A stretch of DNA of 54,266 bases, from positions 1 to 54,266 of the forward strand of contig JAUSGQ010000017.1 in the NCBI GenBank assembly GCA_030674455.1, in the 5' to 3' direction. Under the pieces are notes generated by a model, which did not search any database, was not told where the DNA came from, and saw nothing but the letters and a program-made list of their open reading frames with translations. Numbering within the stretch: position 1 is the stretch's first letter; each line of letters starts with the position of its first letter. Below are positions 9,289-19,365 of this stretch, in pieces. Source of the DNA: a bacterium. GTDB lineage: Bacteria; Patescibacteriota; Minisyncoccia; Phycocordibacterales; UBA2100. Position numbers and translations under genes: made by a program.

Positions 9289-10095
9289 ATGACAATGGTG
9301 AAAAAGATTTTTCTCTTCCTCGTTTATGGTTTTGCCGTATTCGGCATTCTTCTCACACTTATTTTCTTCGCCGTAAAATTCGGTTTGACCAACGAAGGCG
9401 GCATCGTGGATAAACAACGTAATACTTTCCTCGCGCCGGATTCCGTAGTCGAGCCTTCGTGGACCAGAGGAGATGAATGGGCGGTACTCAAAGAAGCGAT
9501 TATACGCGACCAAGAGCCGCTCAATCGCGCAGCAGAGTCAGCAAATATATCTGCGCGCCTTATCGTTGCGCAGTTAGTGGTGGAGCAGTTGCGCCTTTTT
9601 CACTCCAACCGCGAACTATTTAAGACAGTTTTTGCGCCTCTCAAAGTTCTCGGAAATCAATCGCAATTTTCGTGGGGCGTGATGGGAATCAAGCAGGAGA
9701 CGGCGCGAAATATTGAAAACAACCTCAAGGATAAAAGCTCGCCGTTCTATCTTGGCCCCGCGTTTGAGCATCTTCTTGATTTTACGACTGCCGACCCCGA
9801 CCAGGAGCGATTCGCGCGGCTGACCGATGAAAATGACCGCTACTATTCTTACCTATATGCTTCGCTGTATATGAAAGAATTATTGAGGCAGTGGCAAAAT
9901 GCCGGTTTCGATATTTCAAACAGACCGGAAATTATGAGTACGCTTTACAATATCGGTTTTGAAAATTCGCACCCCAAACCGGACCCGCAATCTGGCGGCT
10001 CGGAGATAACTATCGGAGAAAAGACATACAGCTTCGGCGCATTAGCCGCCGAGTTTTACAACTCGCAGGAACTAAGACAACATTTTCCAAACTAA
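9289..10095 (+). CDS. Membrane-anchored lysozyme-like (DUF1402-like) protein
   Basis: About 268 residues. A short N-terminus and one transmembrane helix (IFLFLVYGFAVFGILLTLIFF) anchor it facing outward. The body is helical. The segment AESANISARLIVAQLVVEQ supplies a Glu at the place of a lysozyme/transglycosylase catalytic acid, and QFSWGVMGIKQETARNIE resembles the substrate-loop motif of lytic transglycosylases. Cell-wall cleavage during growth or pilus assembly is therefore plausible but not proven. The longer frame from 9232 is rejected because its first residues are encoded by a repeat. ATG 9295 is also possible: it sits 9 nt after an extended -10 (TGC-TATTTT), which would give an almost leaderless mRNA. 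Confidence 0.6.
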   Translation: MTMVKKIFLFLVYGFAVFGILLTLIFFAVKFGLTNEGGIVDKQRNTFLAPDSVVEPSWTRGDEWAVLKEAIIRDQEPLNRAAESANISARLIVAQLVVEQLRLFHSNRELFKTVFAPLKVLGNQSQFSWGVMGIKQETARNIENNLKDKSSPFYLGPAFEHLLDFTTADPDQERFARLTDENDRYYSYLYASLYMKELLRQWQNAGFDISNRPEIMSTLYNIGFENSHPKPDPQSGGSEITIGEKTYSFGALAAEFYNSQELRQHFPN

Positions 10096-10105
10096 CAATG
10101 GGGCC

Positions 10106-10132
10106 AATTCTGGCAGTCTGACTGCCAGAATT
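10106..10132. repeat. CAGTCTGACTG-family palindrome
   Basis: A perfect 27-bp palindrome with 13-bp arms (AATTCTGGCAGTC) around a single T, 10 bp after the stop codon of the lysozyme-like gene. It belongs to the same family as copies at 8508, 16255, 37447 and 42142. Confidence 0.85.
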
Positions 10133-10164
10133 AAACATGATTGAAAAGTGAAGGGAGAAATTTG

Positions 10165-10204
10165 TAAAAAAATCGCCGACTCACCCTTTGGCTGGATGGT
10201 CGGC
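10165..10204 (-). terminator. Rho-independent terminator of the secreted orphan gene
   Basis: On the minus strand the stem GCCGAC...GTCGGC is followed by GATTTTTTTAC. A second hairpin, GGGACTC/GAGTCCC (10216-10232), sits just before it. Confidence 0.65.
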
Positions 10205-10279
10205 AATTGTGGTATGGGACTCAAGGAGTCCCGAGGTAGAAGAACGAAAAACATTTTTGTGTACCGTCTTTGCGCGGCT

Positions 10280-10870
10280 TTATCTGGTGGTCGGCACTTC
10301 CGTGCCTACGCCAGGATTACTACTTCCATAGACGCTCGGCTTCCACCCGGCAACGTTGGAGTGAAGGGTGTCTAGCTTTCCCCATTCCACGGACTGACCG
10401 TACATGCTGCCCCAGGCGGCGTCAACGTTTAGAGTTGCCAAACAAGTACAGGTCACACGCGTTTCCTGCCCCTCGACAAACGGCTGGTTGAAGATCAAAG
10501 TGATGTAGACCCTCCTCACCCACTCGTTCGTCCTCGCAACCCAAACGAAGTCGTTCGGGTGGAACCAGGCTTCAACTGTTCCAACGCCATTAACGTGGCC
10601 GCGGTAAAACTGCGACCCTCCCTCGAACAGCTCTCCGCTGTCCACGGAGAACTGGAAGGACTCGTTATTCAAAGGACCGGAATTCCTGTCAGCTCCCGAG
10701 TGACCTGCGAGAAAGTAATCGATATTCCAGATTCCAAAGAGAGGTGACCAAACCCCAGCAGCGGGTAGGGGTATAGGTTGAGGTGGCTGCGGCGGCGTTT
10801 GAGCGAACGCCGGGAGGGTGAACAGCAGTGCAGCGAGAATCGCTAGGACAAATCTTTGAATCGTTTTCAT
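10280..10870 (-). CDS. Secreted protein of unknown function
   Basis: 196 residues from ATG 10870, 6 nt after GGAG. A clear signal peptide (MKTIQRFVLAILAALLF ... AFAQ) is followed by a Pro-rich linker (TPPQPPQPIPLP) and a beta-rich body with many Trp and Tyr (about 45-196). I do not recognise the fold. A pair of Cys in TCTCLA could form a disulfide. The gene stands alone with its own promoter (10956-10983), whose -35 lies inside ligA, and its own terminator. This stand-alone layout matches the small orphans at 44.6, 52.3 and 53.8 kb. Confidence 0.7.
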   Translation of the reverse strand: MKTIQRFVLAILAALLFTLPAFAQTPPQPPQPIPLPAAGVWSPLFGIWNIDYFLAGHSGADRNSGPLNNESFQFSVDSGELFEGGSQFYRGHVNGVGTVEAWFHPNDFVWVARTNEWVRRVYITLIFNQPFVEGQETRVTCTCLATLNVDAAWGSMYGQSVEWGKLDTLHSNVAGWKPSVYGSSNPGVGTEVPTTR

Positions 10871-10955
10871 GGTTACTCCAATCATATGTGAAAGAAAACC
10901 GCCCAGGAAACTGGCGGCGCTACTTTACAACTGTTGTATAGCAACTTCAACTTAC

Positions 10956-13139
<2,184 letters not shown>

Positions 13140-13142
<3 letters not shown>

Positions 13143-13712
13143 ATAGTGCAATTCTACCGAGCGTTGAAGTACTCTCGAACTTGTATTTATAGATTCGCAA
13201 CCTGTATTGTAGCCATCGGCATGAATTACAGTGCGAATGTTCTGCAAGTCGTCGCACTCGGGGTCGCATTTCCTTACTTTGACCTGCGCGCATCTGCCTG
13301 CCACCGGTTCGAATTTGAAGGCAATCGTGTAATCAGCCGGGTCGCTCGGCGGCCGGCCGGTAAGCCCGGAAAATGGCTGTTCAGCACATTGCGGCACCAC
13401 GCCTTCCGGTGCCGTTACGGCGAAATAACCCGATCTAACATCCCAGTAAAGAGCGCATTCCGCGCCGGTGTCGGCGGCGTAAAACGCGAATTGCGATTCG
13501 CGCCCTATTGAAGAAAGATTCACCTGTTTTCTTGCAATTTCGAATATCGAAACTCCGAGAGCTAGAACGACTGATGATATAAGTGCGGCGAGGAGGAGGG
13601 TGAAACCGCGGGAGCCAGCGTTTAGCGAATAGCGTTTAGCGAATAGTTTATGCGTCTCTGGATTGAGTGCTTCTATACGCTTGACGCTATACGCTTGACG
13701 CTTGTATTTCAT
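13140..13712 (-). CDS. PilX-like minor pilin with repeat-extended leader
   Basis: 190 residues from ATG 13712, which is 2 nt past the stop of the previous gene. Cleavage is expected after G36 (SRG/FTLLLAAL). The mature N-terminus is a hydrophobic helix followed by VSIFEIARKQVNLSSIGRES and FYAADTGAECAL, the signature of PilX-type minor pilins in CPR operons. Glu5 of normal pilins is replaced by Leu, as in tip-type pseudopilins. Four Cys in the C-terminal half may pair. The leader, residues 2-33, is encoded by GCGTATAGCG-type repeats at 13621-13700, so its length (36) far exceeds the usual 6-25. Confidence 0.8.
13621..13700. repeat. Tandem AGCGAATAGCGTTT / CGCTTGACGCTATA repeats inside a pilin leader
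   Basis: GCGTTTAGCGAATA occurs twice (13619-13647), then CTATACGCTTGACG twice (13673-13700) in the opposite sense, making an imperfect inverted repeat. It is translated as the leader of the PilX-like protein. Confidence 0.8.
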
Positions 13713-13714
13713 AT

Positions 13715-14500
13715 TTATCTTTCGGCGCTGCCGTCGTTTACCCATCGGTAAAGATTGTCTGATATCGTGAACGAGCGGGTCCTGAAACTTCCTGTTTGCC
13801 AAGAAACCGTTACGGTAAGCTTGATTTCATCACTTGGTGTTTCGGCTACTGGCACGAAAGTCGCACGAACGGTGCGGGTAAATTGCGTGGGGGTCCAATT
13901 AGAACCGTATCCGTACAATCCATCAGAGCTTTTTCTAAGGACAGGACAGCCATTGTCGCATGCGTCTGAGTCCATATCGTCATCATTAGTCGTATCAACA
14001 ATAAAATCAGTATTTTTAGGAATATCCTCCAGAAGGTCTGTTTGTCTGCCATCTGTCAGGATGCCAAGTGCATTTTTAAGAACATTGTTGTCTCTCGCGT
14101 GCCGAATTGACTCAATCGCTTCCTGCGCAAGATGAAAAGCCGTTATTTGGTCGCGCGCATAGTATGAGCTTGAAAGACTCTGCGTCGTGAGAGACATTGG
14201 TGCCACGATTGCAATGGTAAGAAGCGAGATAGCGACCAGGGTCTCCACGAGAGTAAAGCCAGCATGCAGGTTATAGGTTTTAGGTTCTAGGTTATAGATT
14301 CTAGGTTCTAGGTTATAGGTTCTGGGTTTAAGGTTGTAGGTTATAGGTTGTAGGTTATAGGAAGGTGCGGAACACTTCGGTCTTTCCTCTGAAACCTGAC
14401 ACCTAGTACCTGGTACCTGTTTTGCTGGCACCTGTAACCTGGCACCTGGCACCTGCTTGCCTGACACCTGACACCTGACACCTGTAACCTTTTTATTCAT
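13715..14500 (-). CDS. PilV-like minor pilin with an 81-residue repeat-encoded leader
   Basis: 261 residues. The class III cleavage site is HAG81/FTLVETLVAISLL with Glu at +5, then a pilin helix and a mainly beta C-terminal domain (SDEIKLTVTVSWQTG) of the PilV/type IV pilus modification group. Residues 5-78 are encoded by two repeat families: CACCTGA/CCAGGT units (giving RCQVSGKQVPG) and TATAGGTT units (giving YNLEPRTYNLEP). ATG 14500 overlaps the previous stop by 4 nt (ATGA), which supports this start and real translation through the repeats. The leader should be removed by PilD, so the repeats probably do not reach the assembled pilus. Confidence 0.8.
   Translation of the reverse strand: MNKKVTGVRCQVSGKQVPGARLQVPAKQVPGTRCQVSEERPKCSAPSYNLQPITYNLKPRTYNLEPRIYNLEPKTYNLHAGFTLVETLVAISLLTIAIVAPMSLTTQSLSSSYYARDQITAFHLAQEAIESIRHARDNNVLKNALGILTDGRQTDLLEDIPKNTDFIVDTTNDDDMDSDACDNGCPVLRKSSDGLYGYGSNWTPTQFTRTVRATFVPVAETPSDEIKLTVTVSWQTGSFRTRSFTISDNLYRWVNDGSAER
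14263..14482. repeat. TATAGGTTYTAGGT tract plus CACCTGACACCTG tract in a pilin leader
   Basis: 14266-14362 contains about seven TTATAGGTT/TTCTAGGTT units of roughly 12-14 bp, and 14395-14482 contains CACCTG-centred units of 7-21 bp. Together they encode almost the whole leader of the PilV-like protein. There are no unique spacers, so it is not a CRISPR array. Confidence 0.85.
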
Positions 14501-15111
14501 AAATCAAGTACTCTTTGGACGGCTGTCGCCTGAATGTTAAATGTTGTTTTTGTTTTAACGCTCGCCGCACCTGCTACGCCTTCTATTGCAATGACAACCT
14601 TTGGCTGGTCTGTATCGCCTGGCGCACTGCCCACCACATAGAATTTCATTTTCTTTATCTGAATCTCCGGCGACATGAGCGCAACCCTGGTGTTGTCTCC
14701 GTTAATAGACCTGTAAATCGTCTCTTTGACGCTGTCATAAGAATAAAACCACTGGTCTGCGGTTGTGGAGCGGTCACCGTCAAGCGCTTCAAAGGAAAAT
14801 ACTGTTCCACCGGCTATGGCACAGTCATCACTGCCGTCGCCTATAAAAGAGCCTGCCCTGCAATGATAATCGCTTCCCATTCGAATCGAGCGCACCATAC
14901 CATCAAGCGCAATGTTGAGATTGTTCATGACAGACTGCAGTGCTTGCGCTTTGCGATTGGCCCCGGTAAGTGACAAAAGAGCCCCGACTGAAATAAGCAT
15001 CACGACTGCGAAAAGCCCGACGGAGACGATGATTTCCACGAGCGTAAACGCTCGTGAAGTATTCCGTATTCGGTATTCTGTATTCTGTATTCTGTTCTTT
15101 TTATACTGCAT
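14497..15111 (-). CDS. PilW/GspJ-like minor pilin
   Basis: 204 residues. The leader is 21 residues, basic (MQYKKNRIQNTEYRIRNTS) and encoded by ATACAGAATAC repeats (15060-15108). The processing site is SRA/FTLVEIIVSVGLFAVVML: Ala replaces the normal Gly at -1, and Glu is at +5. The mature part has the long N-terminal helix followed by MVRSIRMGSDY and a beta domain ending in QATAVQRVLDL, like the PilW/GspJ group. Likely a minor pilin that primes or caps the fibre. It is translationally coupled to the PilV-like gene. Confidence 0.8.
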   Translation of the reverse strand: MQYKKNRIQNTEYRIRNTSRAFTLVEIIVSVGLFAVVMLISVGALLSLTGANRKAQALQSVMNNLNIALDGMVRSIRMGSDYHCRAGSFIGDGSDDCAIAGGTVFSFEALDGDRSTTADQWFYSYDSVKETIYRSINGDNTRVALMSPEIQIKKMKFYVVGSAPGDTDQPKVVIAIEGVAGAASVKTKTTFNIQATAVQRVLDL

Positions 15112-15136
15112 ACTGTATACACGATACTGAATACTA
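15060..15136. repeat. ATACNGAATAC tandem repeat
   Basis: Units such as GTATTCTGTATTCTGTATTC (15071-15092), then ATACTGCATACTGTATACAC and GATACTGAATACTA, run from the leader of the PilW-like gene into the gap before the next gene. Confidence 0.75.
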
Positions 15137-15137
15137 T

Positions 15138-15899
15138 TTACTGTACCGCTATCTGCCCAGTGGCTTCCACGACGACGCTTAACAAATCTCCGCGAGGCGA
15201 CGCGAGAATAACGCGCGTGCTGGCTTGTCCTCCCGTGCAGTTTCCATTCGCGTTGAAAGCGCTATCGCCTCCCTTGCTGATGCAGGCATCCGGCTCCGGT
15301 CGCCGAAACAAAATATCGATTTGGTTAGTAAGTTTGTTGGGGTCGCTTATGCAGTCGTAAGAATTCGCAGCCACTTCTTCTCCCGCCGGGAAACAAAGTT
15401 TATAAATGTAGTAGCCTCTACCGATAATGTATGGCGACGGGTCAACATTTTCGGATGCATCGCTGAACAATCCGTCGCCGTTTTTGTCGGCAAAGAGTTC
15501 GTAGTGTGTGTTATCGTTTTCGCTTATTGCAAAATGCATGCCGTATCCGGAAGTGAACGTGTTCGTCTCTCCGAAACCGCGTACAGATATTCCATAGACC
15601 TGCGCCTGCCGAATTGAAAGCGCTATATCGTAGGCGAGGTTTTGCAGAAGTACCGAGCCGCCGTACTTGGAATTGCTCGTAAGCACGACGCCGGTAACAA
15701 CGGTGATAATGGCGACGACCACCAACAGCTCGATGAGAGTGAAGCCGCGATGCAGGTTCCAGGTTCCAGGTTCCAGGTTATAGGATTTAGGTTCTAGGTT
15801 ATAGGTTTTAGGTTTTAGGTTAGAGAATAATACACGATGCGGGAATTTCTCCCCTGGCACCTGACACCTGGAACCTGACACCTTGTTTTTTATTGCCAT
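15138..15899 (-). CDS. GspH/FimT-like minor pilin with a 52-residue repeat-encoded leader
   Basis: 253 residues from ATG 15899, which overlaps the pilD stop by 10 nt; a start at 15950 inside pilD is less likely. The cleavage site is HRG52/[16 protein letters not shown] with Glu at +5. The mature part contains YDIALSIRQAQVYGISVRG, the conserved segment after the helix in GspH/FimT-type minor pilins, then a beta domain with an Asp-rich FADKNGDGLFS loop that could bind calcium. Leader residues 8-48 come from CACCTGA and TATAGGTT repeats (15751-15882) and read RCQVPG and YNLEP in the same frame as in the PilV-like gene. Confidence 0.8.
   Translation of the reverse strand: MAIKNKVSGSRCQVPGEKFPHRVLFSNLKPKTYNLEPKSYNLEPGTWNLHRGFTLIELLVVVAIITVVTGVVLTSNSKYGGSVLLQNLAYDIALSIRQAQVYGISVRGFGETNTFTSGYGMHFAISENDNTHYELFADKNGDGLFSDASENVDPSPYIIGRGYYIYKLCFPAGEEVAANSYDCISDPNKLTNQIDILFRRPEPDACISKGGDSAFNANGNCTGGQASTRVILASPRGDLLSVVVEATGQIAVQ
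15751..15885. repeat. CCAGGTTCCAGG / TATAGGTTTTAGG / CACCTGACACCTGG tracts in a pilin leader
   Basis: 15754-15778 has CAGGTTCCAGGTTCCAGGTT, 15779-15822 has TATAGGATTTAGGTTC-type units, and 15855-15882 has CACCTGACACCTGGAACC units. The order and orientation match the copy at 14263-14482. Confidence 0.8.
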
Positions 15900-16705
15900 A
15901 AAAATGGAATTGATATTCCGTACATTAGTGATATCCACTGGAAAAGACATGCCGCTATCAGAAACGGTCCAAATGGAACTTCGCTCTTCATTGTATATGA
16001 TTTTGTCGCACCAGAATTCGCTATCCCCCTTTTTTTAAGATATTGAGCAATACTCGGCAGAGGTAAAAGTATGAAGACGGAAACTATCGCACCTATGACG
16101 AAGGCAAAGAGTAATGCATATATCCCGTCCATAGGGCCAAGAAGCCAGCCGATGCCGAGAGCAAGTTTTGCATCGCCAAGCCCCATCCATCTGCCCTTCG
16201 ACACAAGCCATAGTGTGAAAAGCGGGAGAGCGGTGAGCGGACCGGCGAGGACACTGAAGGCAGTCTGACTGCTAAAAGCAGTCAGACTGCCTTCAATGAG
16301 AAAAATGGAAATTAGGGCCAGTGCATTAAAGCTCCACACCCATGCGTCCGGAATAATTGTGTGCCGAAGGTCGTAGACAGTTATTGCTATTAGAATCGCG
16401 GAAATGAAGAGTCCAAAGACTGTCGAATGAGGAGCAAGCGGTGCGCCGCCGACAAGCGCAAATGCGGCTCCCATAGATAATTCGACAGCCGGATATTGAA
16501 TGGAAATGCGGCTTCCGCATGCGCGGCAACGCCCGCGAAGGGCGAGCCACGAAATCACAGGAATCAAGTCAAACCAACGGATTTTTTTTCCGCATGACAT
16601 ACAAACGCTCCTTCCGGAAAGAAGGCGCGCGCCTCTACGCAATACGAGAACATTTATGAAACTGCCTACTATGAGCCCAAGAACACCGAACGCAATTGTT
16701 GTCAT
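15890..16705 (-). CDS. pilD: Prepilin peptidase (leader peptidase / N-methyltransferase)
   Basis: 271 residues. An inner-membrane aspartyl protease that cuts pilin leaders after Gly and methylates the new N-terminus. C35/C38 and C60/C63 form the cytoplasmic zinc module of the methyltransferase half. The catalytic aspartates are D112 (TVYDLRHTIIPD) and D178 (GLGDAKLALG). About eight membrane segments are visible. Residues about 138-151 (EGSLTAFSSQTAFSV), in a loop after the third helix, are encoded by a 41-bp CAGTCTGACTG palindrome inserted in frame. It sits inside the pilin cluster whose products it processes. ATG 16705 is followed by MTTIAFGVLGLIVGSFINVL, the standard N-terminus. Confidence 0.95.
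   Translation of the reverse strand: MTTIAFGVLGLIVGSFINVLVLRRGARLLSGRSVCMSCGKKIRWFDLIPVISWLALRGRCRACGSRISIQYPAVELSMGAAFALVGGAPLAPHSTVFGLFISAILIAITVYDLRHTIIPDAWVWSFNALALISIFLIEGSLTAFSSQTAFSVLAGPLTALPLFTLWLVSKGRWMGLGDAKLALGIGWLLGPMDGIYALLFAFVIGAIVSVFILLPLPSIAQYLKKRGIANSGATKSYTMKSEVPFGPFLIAACLFQWISLMYGISIPFLWQ
16255..16295. repeat. 41-bp CAGTCTGACTG palindrome inside pilD
   Basis: 19-bp arms (TGAAGGCAGTCTGACTGCT) around AAA. It is in frame and stop-free in the pilD reading direction. Confidence 0.9.
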
Positions 16706-16719
16706 GATGCACCATTATC

Positions 16720-16764
16720 GCACCCAGCACCTTTGTTTCAACAAGAAACAAAGGTGCTGGGTGC
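16720..16764. repeat. CCAGCACC-family palindrome
   Basis: Perfect 20-bp arms (GCACCCAGCACCTTTGTTTC) and a 5-nt loop between pilD and the next pilin gene. Family copies are at 25825-25921 and 44423-44452. It could act as an intra-operon RNA-processing or attenuation hairpin. Confidence 0.85.
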
Positions 16765-16781
16765 TTCTACTATTTTTGATA

Positions 16782-17264
16782 TTATGGCTTGACGTCGTAT
16801 ACGGGGTCAGTGCCGACAAAGTTGTCATTGCTGCCCGTGCATTTAGTTCCGCTTGAATCCGCATCAGCATCAGTGTCGAACACGCTGTTACTTCCCACTT
16901 CCAACGTCGCGCCGAGATGATAATTGGTACAGGTTCCCGACTGACCTTGTAAAGCGGCATACTTGTAGCAGCTTGCTTCGGTGCCGAGGGTACACGTGCC
17001 GGTCACACTCGGGTCATCGGGTATCACTGATATGTAGCCGGCAAGGTTAGCTGTGGAAATTGCCGCGGGATAGCTCCCCGTGGAATCGTAGTACAGTTCC
17101 AAGGCAAGCTGCAACTGCTTTACATCGGAGATACGGCGCGCATCGCGGCCTTTCGCGCGCGCTGTGTTAAGCGAAGACAGAACTACCGACGATAAGATGC
17201 CGATAATCGCAATGACTACCAAAAGCTCGATGAGCGTAAAACCTTTTTGTCTCGTTTTAAGCAT
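16782..17264 (-). CDS. Type IV pilin (major-pilin candidate)
   Basis: 160 residues from ATG 17264, 8 nt after the previous stop; the frame extends to a TTG at 17282. Leader MLKTRQKG is followed by [20 protein letters not shown] with Glu5. ARAKGRDARRISDVKQLQLALELYYDSTGSYP is the canonical CPR pilin alpha-1/loop region. Cys pairs in TCTLGTEASCY and the C-terminal KCTGSNDNF suggest a disulfide-bounded D-region. It is the most canonical of the eight pilin-like proteins and so a candidate for the main fibre subunit; this choice is inference. Confidence 0.85.
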   Translation of the reverse strand: MLKTRQKGFTLIELLVVIAIIGILSSVVLSSLNTARAKGRDARRISDVKQLQLALELYYDSTGSYPAAISTANLAGYISVIPDDPSVTGTCTLGTEASCYKYAALQGQSGTCTNYHLGATLEVGSNSVFDTDADADSSGTKCTGSNDNFVGTDPVYDVKP

Positions 17265-17272
17265 AGACACGG

Positions 17273-17737
17273 TTATGGGCAATTGCCGGCAACAATTGCG
17301 TAACTGGTCTCATCTCCAACATGAATTGCTCCTGCAGACAAAGTGCCGATACCGTTCTCCAACCATGCGCATACTCGCCAATCTCTTGCCGTAGGAGGCG
17401 AGTTAGATCCAGTGCGAGCGCTTACACGGTAGCATTGATTGGTTGCAGAAGGAACTGATGAACACGCCGATGTGCCGGAGGGATCAACGAATGTTCCTAT
17501 TGCTGGAGTACTGCAATTAGTTAATGGTCCTGCAGCTCCACCACATGAGAATTGTGCATTCTCTGCTAGCGACGCAACGACATTTACTATCTGCTTTAGG
17601 TCTGAAAGACGCCTTGCGTCGCGCGCTTTTGAGCGCGCGCTACCCAGGGACGACAGAACGACTGTTGAAAGAATTCCGATAATGGCTATAACCACCAAGA
17701 GTTCGATGAGTGTAAAACCCCTGGCACGCTTTTTCAT
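17273..17737 (-). CDS. Type IV pilin-like protein
   Basis: 154 residues. Leader MKKRARG, then [20 protein letters not shown] with Glu5 and [19 protein letters not shown]. Six Cys follow in the globular part (FSCGG, NCSTP, SACSS, QCYRV, RVCAW, GNCP), enough for three disulfides. The central part ([23 protein letters not shown]) resembles pilins with a C-terminal Cys. It is encoded between two other pilins with very short gaps, so it is co-transcribed. Confidence 0.85.
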   Translation of the reverse strand: MKKRARGFTLIELLVVIAIIGILSTVVLSSLGSARSKARDARRLSDLKQIVNVVASLAENAQFSCGGAAGPLTNCSTPAIGTFVDPSGTSACSSVPSATNQCYRVSARTGSNSPPTARDWRVCAWLENGIGTLSAGAIHVGDETSYAIVAGNCP

Positions 17738-17763
17738 AGTCTTACAAGTTTACAAATTTGTTA

Positions 17764-18216
17764 TCAGTCGGTGTCGGCAGCTGTGGTGCAGCTGTTCTCA
17801 GTACAGGTTACTTTCTGGTCATCGCCATCGCTTTCAGCAACGAGGGAATAGGATACTCCAGTGACCTGCAAAGAAGTTTCACCGCCACAGTCACCCGTGC
17901 CTTGAGTACCAGTAGTACCGTTGCAGTAAATCCAACCCGATGGAAGCGCAGGATATAGCGTGGTTGAGCCGGAACACACCGCTCCACCACCGGCGTTATT
18001 TGTTTCGCTAGGGGGCAAAGTAATAGCTATGCCGTCGTTTAAACACATCGATAATCCGGCTTTGAGGTTGCCGAGCGTCGTCTGTGCGGCTGCAGTTCTC
18101 CCTTTCGCGCGCGCAGAACTTAGAGATGTAAGAACCACCGCCGAAAGAATGCCGATAATGGCGATTACCACCAATAGCTCGATAAGCGTAAAACCTCTTT
18201 TAAAAGATGAACTCAT
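17764..18216 (-). CDS. Type IV pilin-like protein, paralogue A
   Basis: 150 residues from ATG 18216 ([28 protein letters not shown]); an upstream in-frame ATG at 18276 would add an unlikely 20 residues. The D-region reads YPALPSGWIYCNGTTGTQGTGDCGG and ends QKVTCTENSCTTAADTD. It is clearly paralogous to the 18420-18884 product ([24 protein letters not shown]), so the pair arose by tandem duplication. The role is minor or alternative pilin. Confidence 0.85.
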   Translation of the reverse strand: MSSSFKRGFTLIELLVVIAIIGILSAVVLTSLSSARAKGRTAAAQTTLGNLKAGLSMCLNDGIAITLPPSETNNAGGGAVCSGSTTLYPALPSGWIYCNGTTGTQGTGDCGGETSLQVTGVSYSLVAESDGDDQKVTCTENSCTTAADTD

Positions 18217-18362
18217 AATAAAGTTATTAATAACTGATAAATAATAGTCACCACTCTCGTGGAATTGTATACCCAATACTGAATAATGGGGTTTTCACCT
18301 GGGGATAACCCCGCTCGGACAGAGTTTGTCATGTCATATCCGCCACGCAGTGTCGGGGACAA

Positions 18363-18400
18363 CACAAACCCCATCCGCCAGTTGGCGGACGGGGTTTGTG
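18363..18400. repeat. 38-bp palindrome between pilin paralogues
   Basis: Arms of 18 bp (CACAAACCCCATCCGCCA) with one mismatch around GT lie downstream of paralogue B. There is no T-run, so it is a repeat or mRNA-stabilising hairpin rather than a classic terminator. 18401-18419 and 18217-18362 hold nothing else recognisable. Confidence 0.7.
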
Positions 18401-18419
18401 CGGCTAATTTCCGCAGAAA

Positions 18420-18884
18420 TTATAGCGCCGTTACCTTCGTACAAGAATTTTCCGTGCACTGCACTAACTGCTTGTCGGCAGAAGAGTACGAGGAAAGACG
18501 GAATGATGTTCCGGTCGTCTGGATCGAGGCCGCGTTAATTTCACTGTTGTTGCAGACCGAAGCGGAACCGGCTCCAGCGGCTACCGTTCCATCGCAATAG
18601 ATCCAGCCCGTAGGAAGCGCAGAATATGTAGCGCTGGAACCCGTGCAAATTGCCGCTCCCCCGCCGTTATTGGTCGCAGTAGGAACCGCAACCTCCAGAG
18701 AGTCCCCGAGGCATATTACCGCCCCAGACTGAACGCTCTTCATGGTACTTTGCGCTGCGGCAACTCGCGCTTTTACCCTCGCGCTGCTTAGCGAAGTCAA
18801 AACAACTGCTGAAAGAATACCGATGATGGCGATTACCACCAAAAGTTCGATAAGCGTAAAACCTCTTTTATTCATTTTATTCAT
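18420..18884 (-). CDS. Type IV pilin-like protein, paralogue B
   Basis: 154 residues. ATG 18884 or 18875 both give a short basic leader ending KRG before [28 protein letters not shown]. It shares the GWIYCDG and VQCTENSC motifs with its neighbour at 17764-18216. It is the first gene of the four-pilin block in transcription order. The 480-bp gap upstream contains large palindromes, so a separate promoter may lie there. Confidence 0.85.
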   Translation of the reverse strand: MNKMNKRGFTLIELLVVIAIIGILSAVVLTSLSSARVKARVAAAQSTMKSVQSGAVICLGDSLEVAVPTATNNGGGAAICTGSSATYSALPTGWIYCDGTVAAGAGSASVCNNSEINAASIQTTGTSFRLSSYSSADKQLVQCTENSCTKVTAL

Positions 18885-19365
18885 ATTAATTATGTTAATA
18901 ATGCTATCTAATAATGTCGAACCGAAATTTAATTATCGCAGTTCTGTATTCCATATCCGGAATTACACTGTTAACTTGCACCATACCCGTTAAAAGCGTA
19001 CCAGCGCCGACCTCGAGGTACGTGCATATGGTGAAGTCGCTTAGCGCCTTCCACCATTGTATACTTCATATTGCAATTTCAATGATGAGGGTGTGGACAA
19101 CGAGGGCGCTCGTAGAATGACGCAGAAAAAGTGCGTGATGCATCCAAGGTTTAACCTTGGGGATTTTTAAGGTTTAACCTTGGAAAGGTCTCGCACATGG
19201 AATTTCTTGACGCAGGCAAGGAGTCACCTCCTGCGGGGCATGAGGAGACACCTTGAAAAATACCCAAGGTCTCGACTTAATGCAAGTTTCGGCCCCGTTC
19301 CGAGGAGACACCTTGCACATGCCAAGGAGTCACCTCGGAAACAAGAGACCTTGGGTATTTCAATG
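18885..19365. repeat. 480-bp gene-free region with nested palindromes
   Basis: No gene is seen. 19145-19158 (CCAAGGTTTAACCTTGG type) pairs with 19169-19183. 19258-19273 (AAATACCCAAGGTCTC) pairs perfectly with 19345-19360. Nested inside, 19300-19315 (CCGAGGAGACACCTTG) pairs with 19323-19338 with two mismatches. A further AAGGAGTCACCTC/GAGGAGACACCTTG pair is at 19218-19255. It separates pilC from the four-pilin block and may end the upstream transcript. Confidence 0.8.

Noticed and set aside
14263-14482. Possible CRISPR array
   Set aside because: Units are short, degenerate and directly adjacent without unique spacers, and the tract is translated as a pilin leader. No cas1 or effector gene is near; the Cas2-like gene at 1-693 is of the stand-alone PaaX-like kind.
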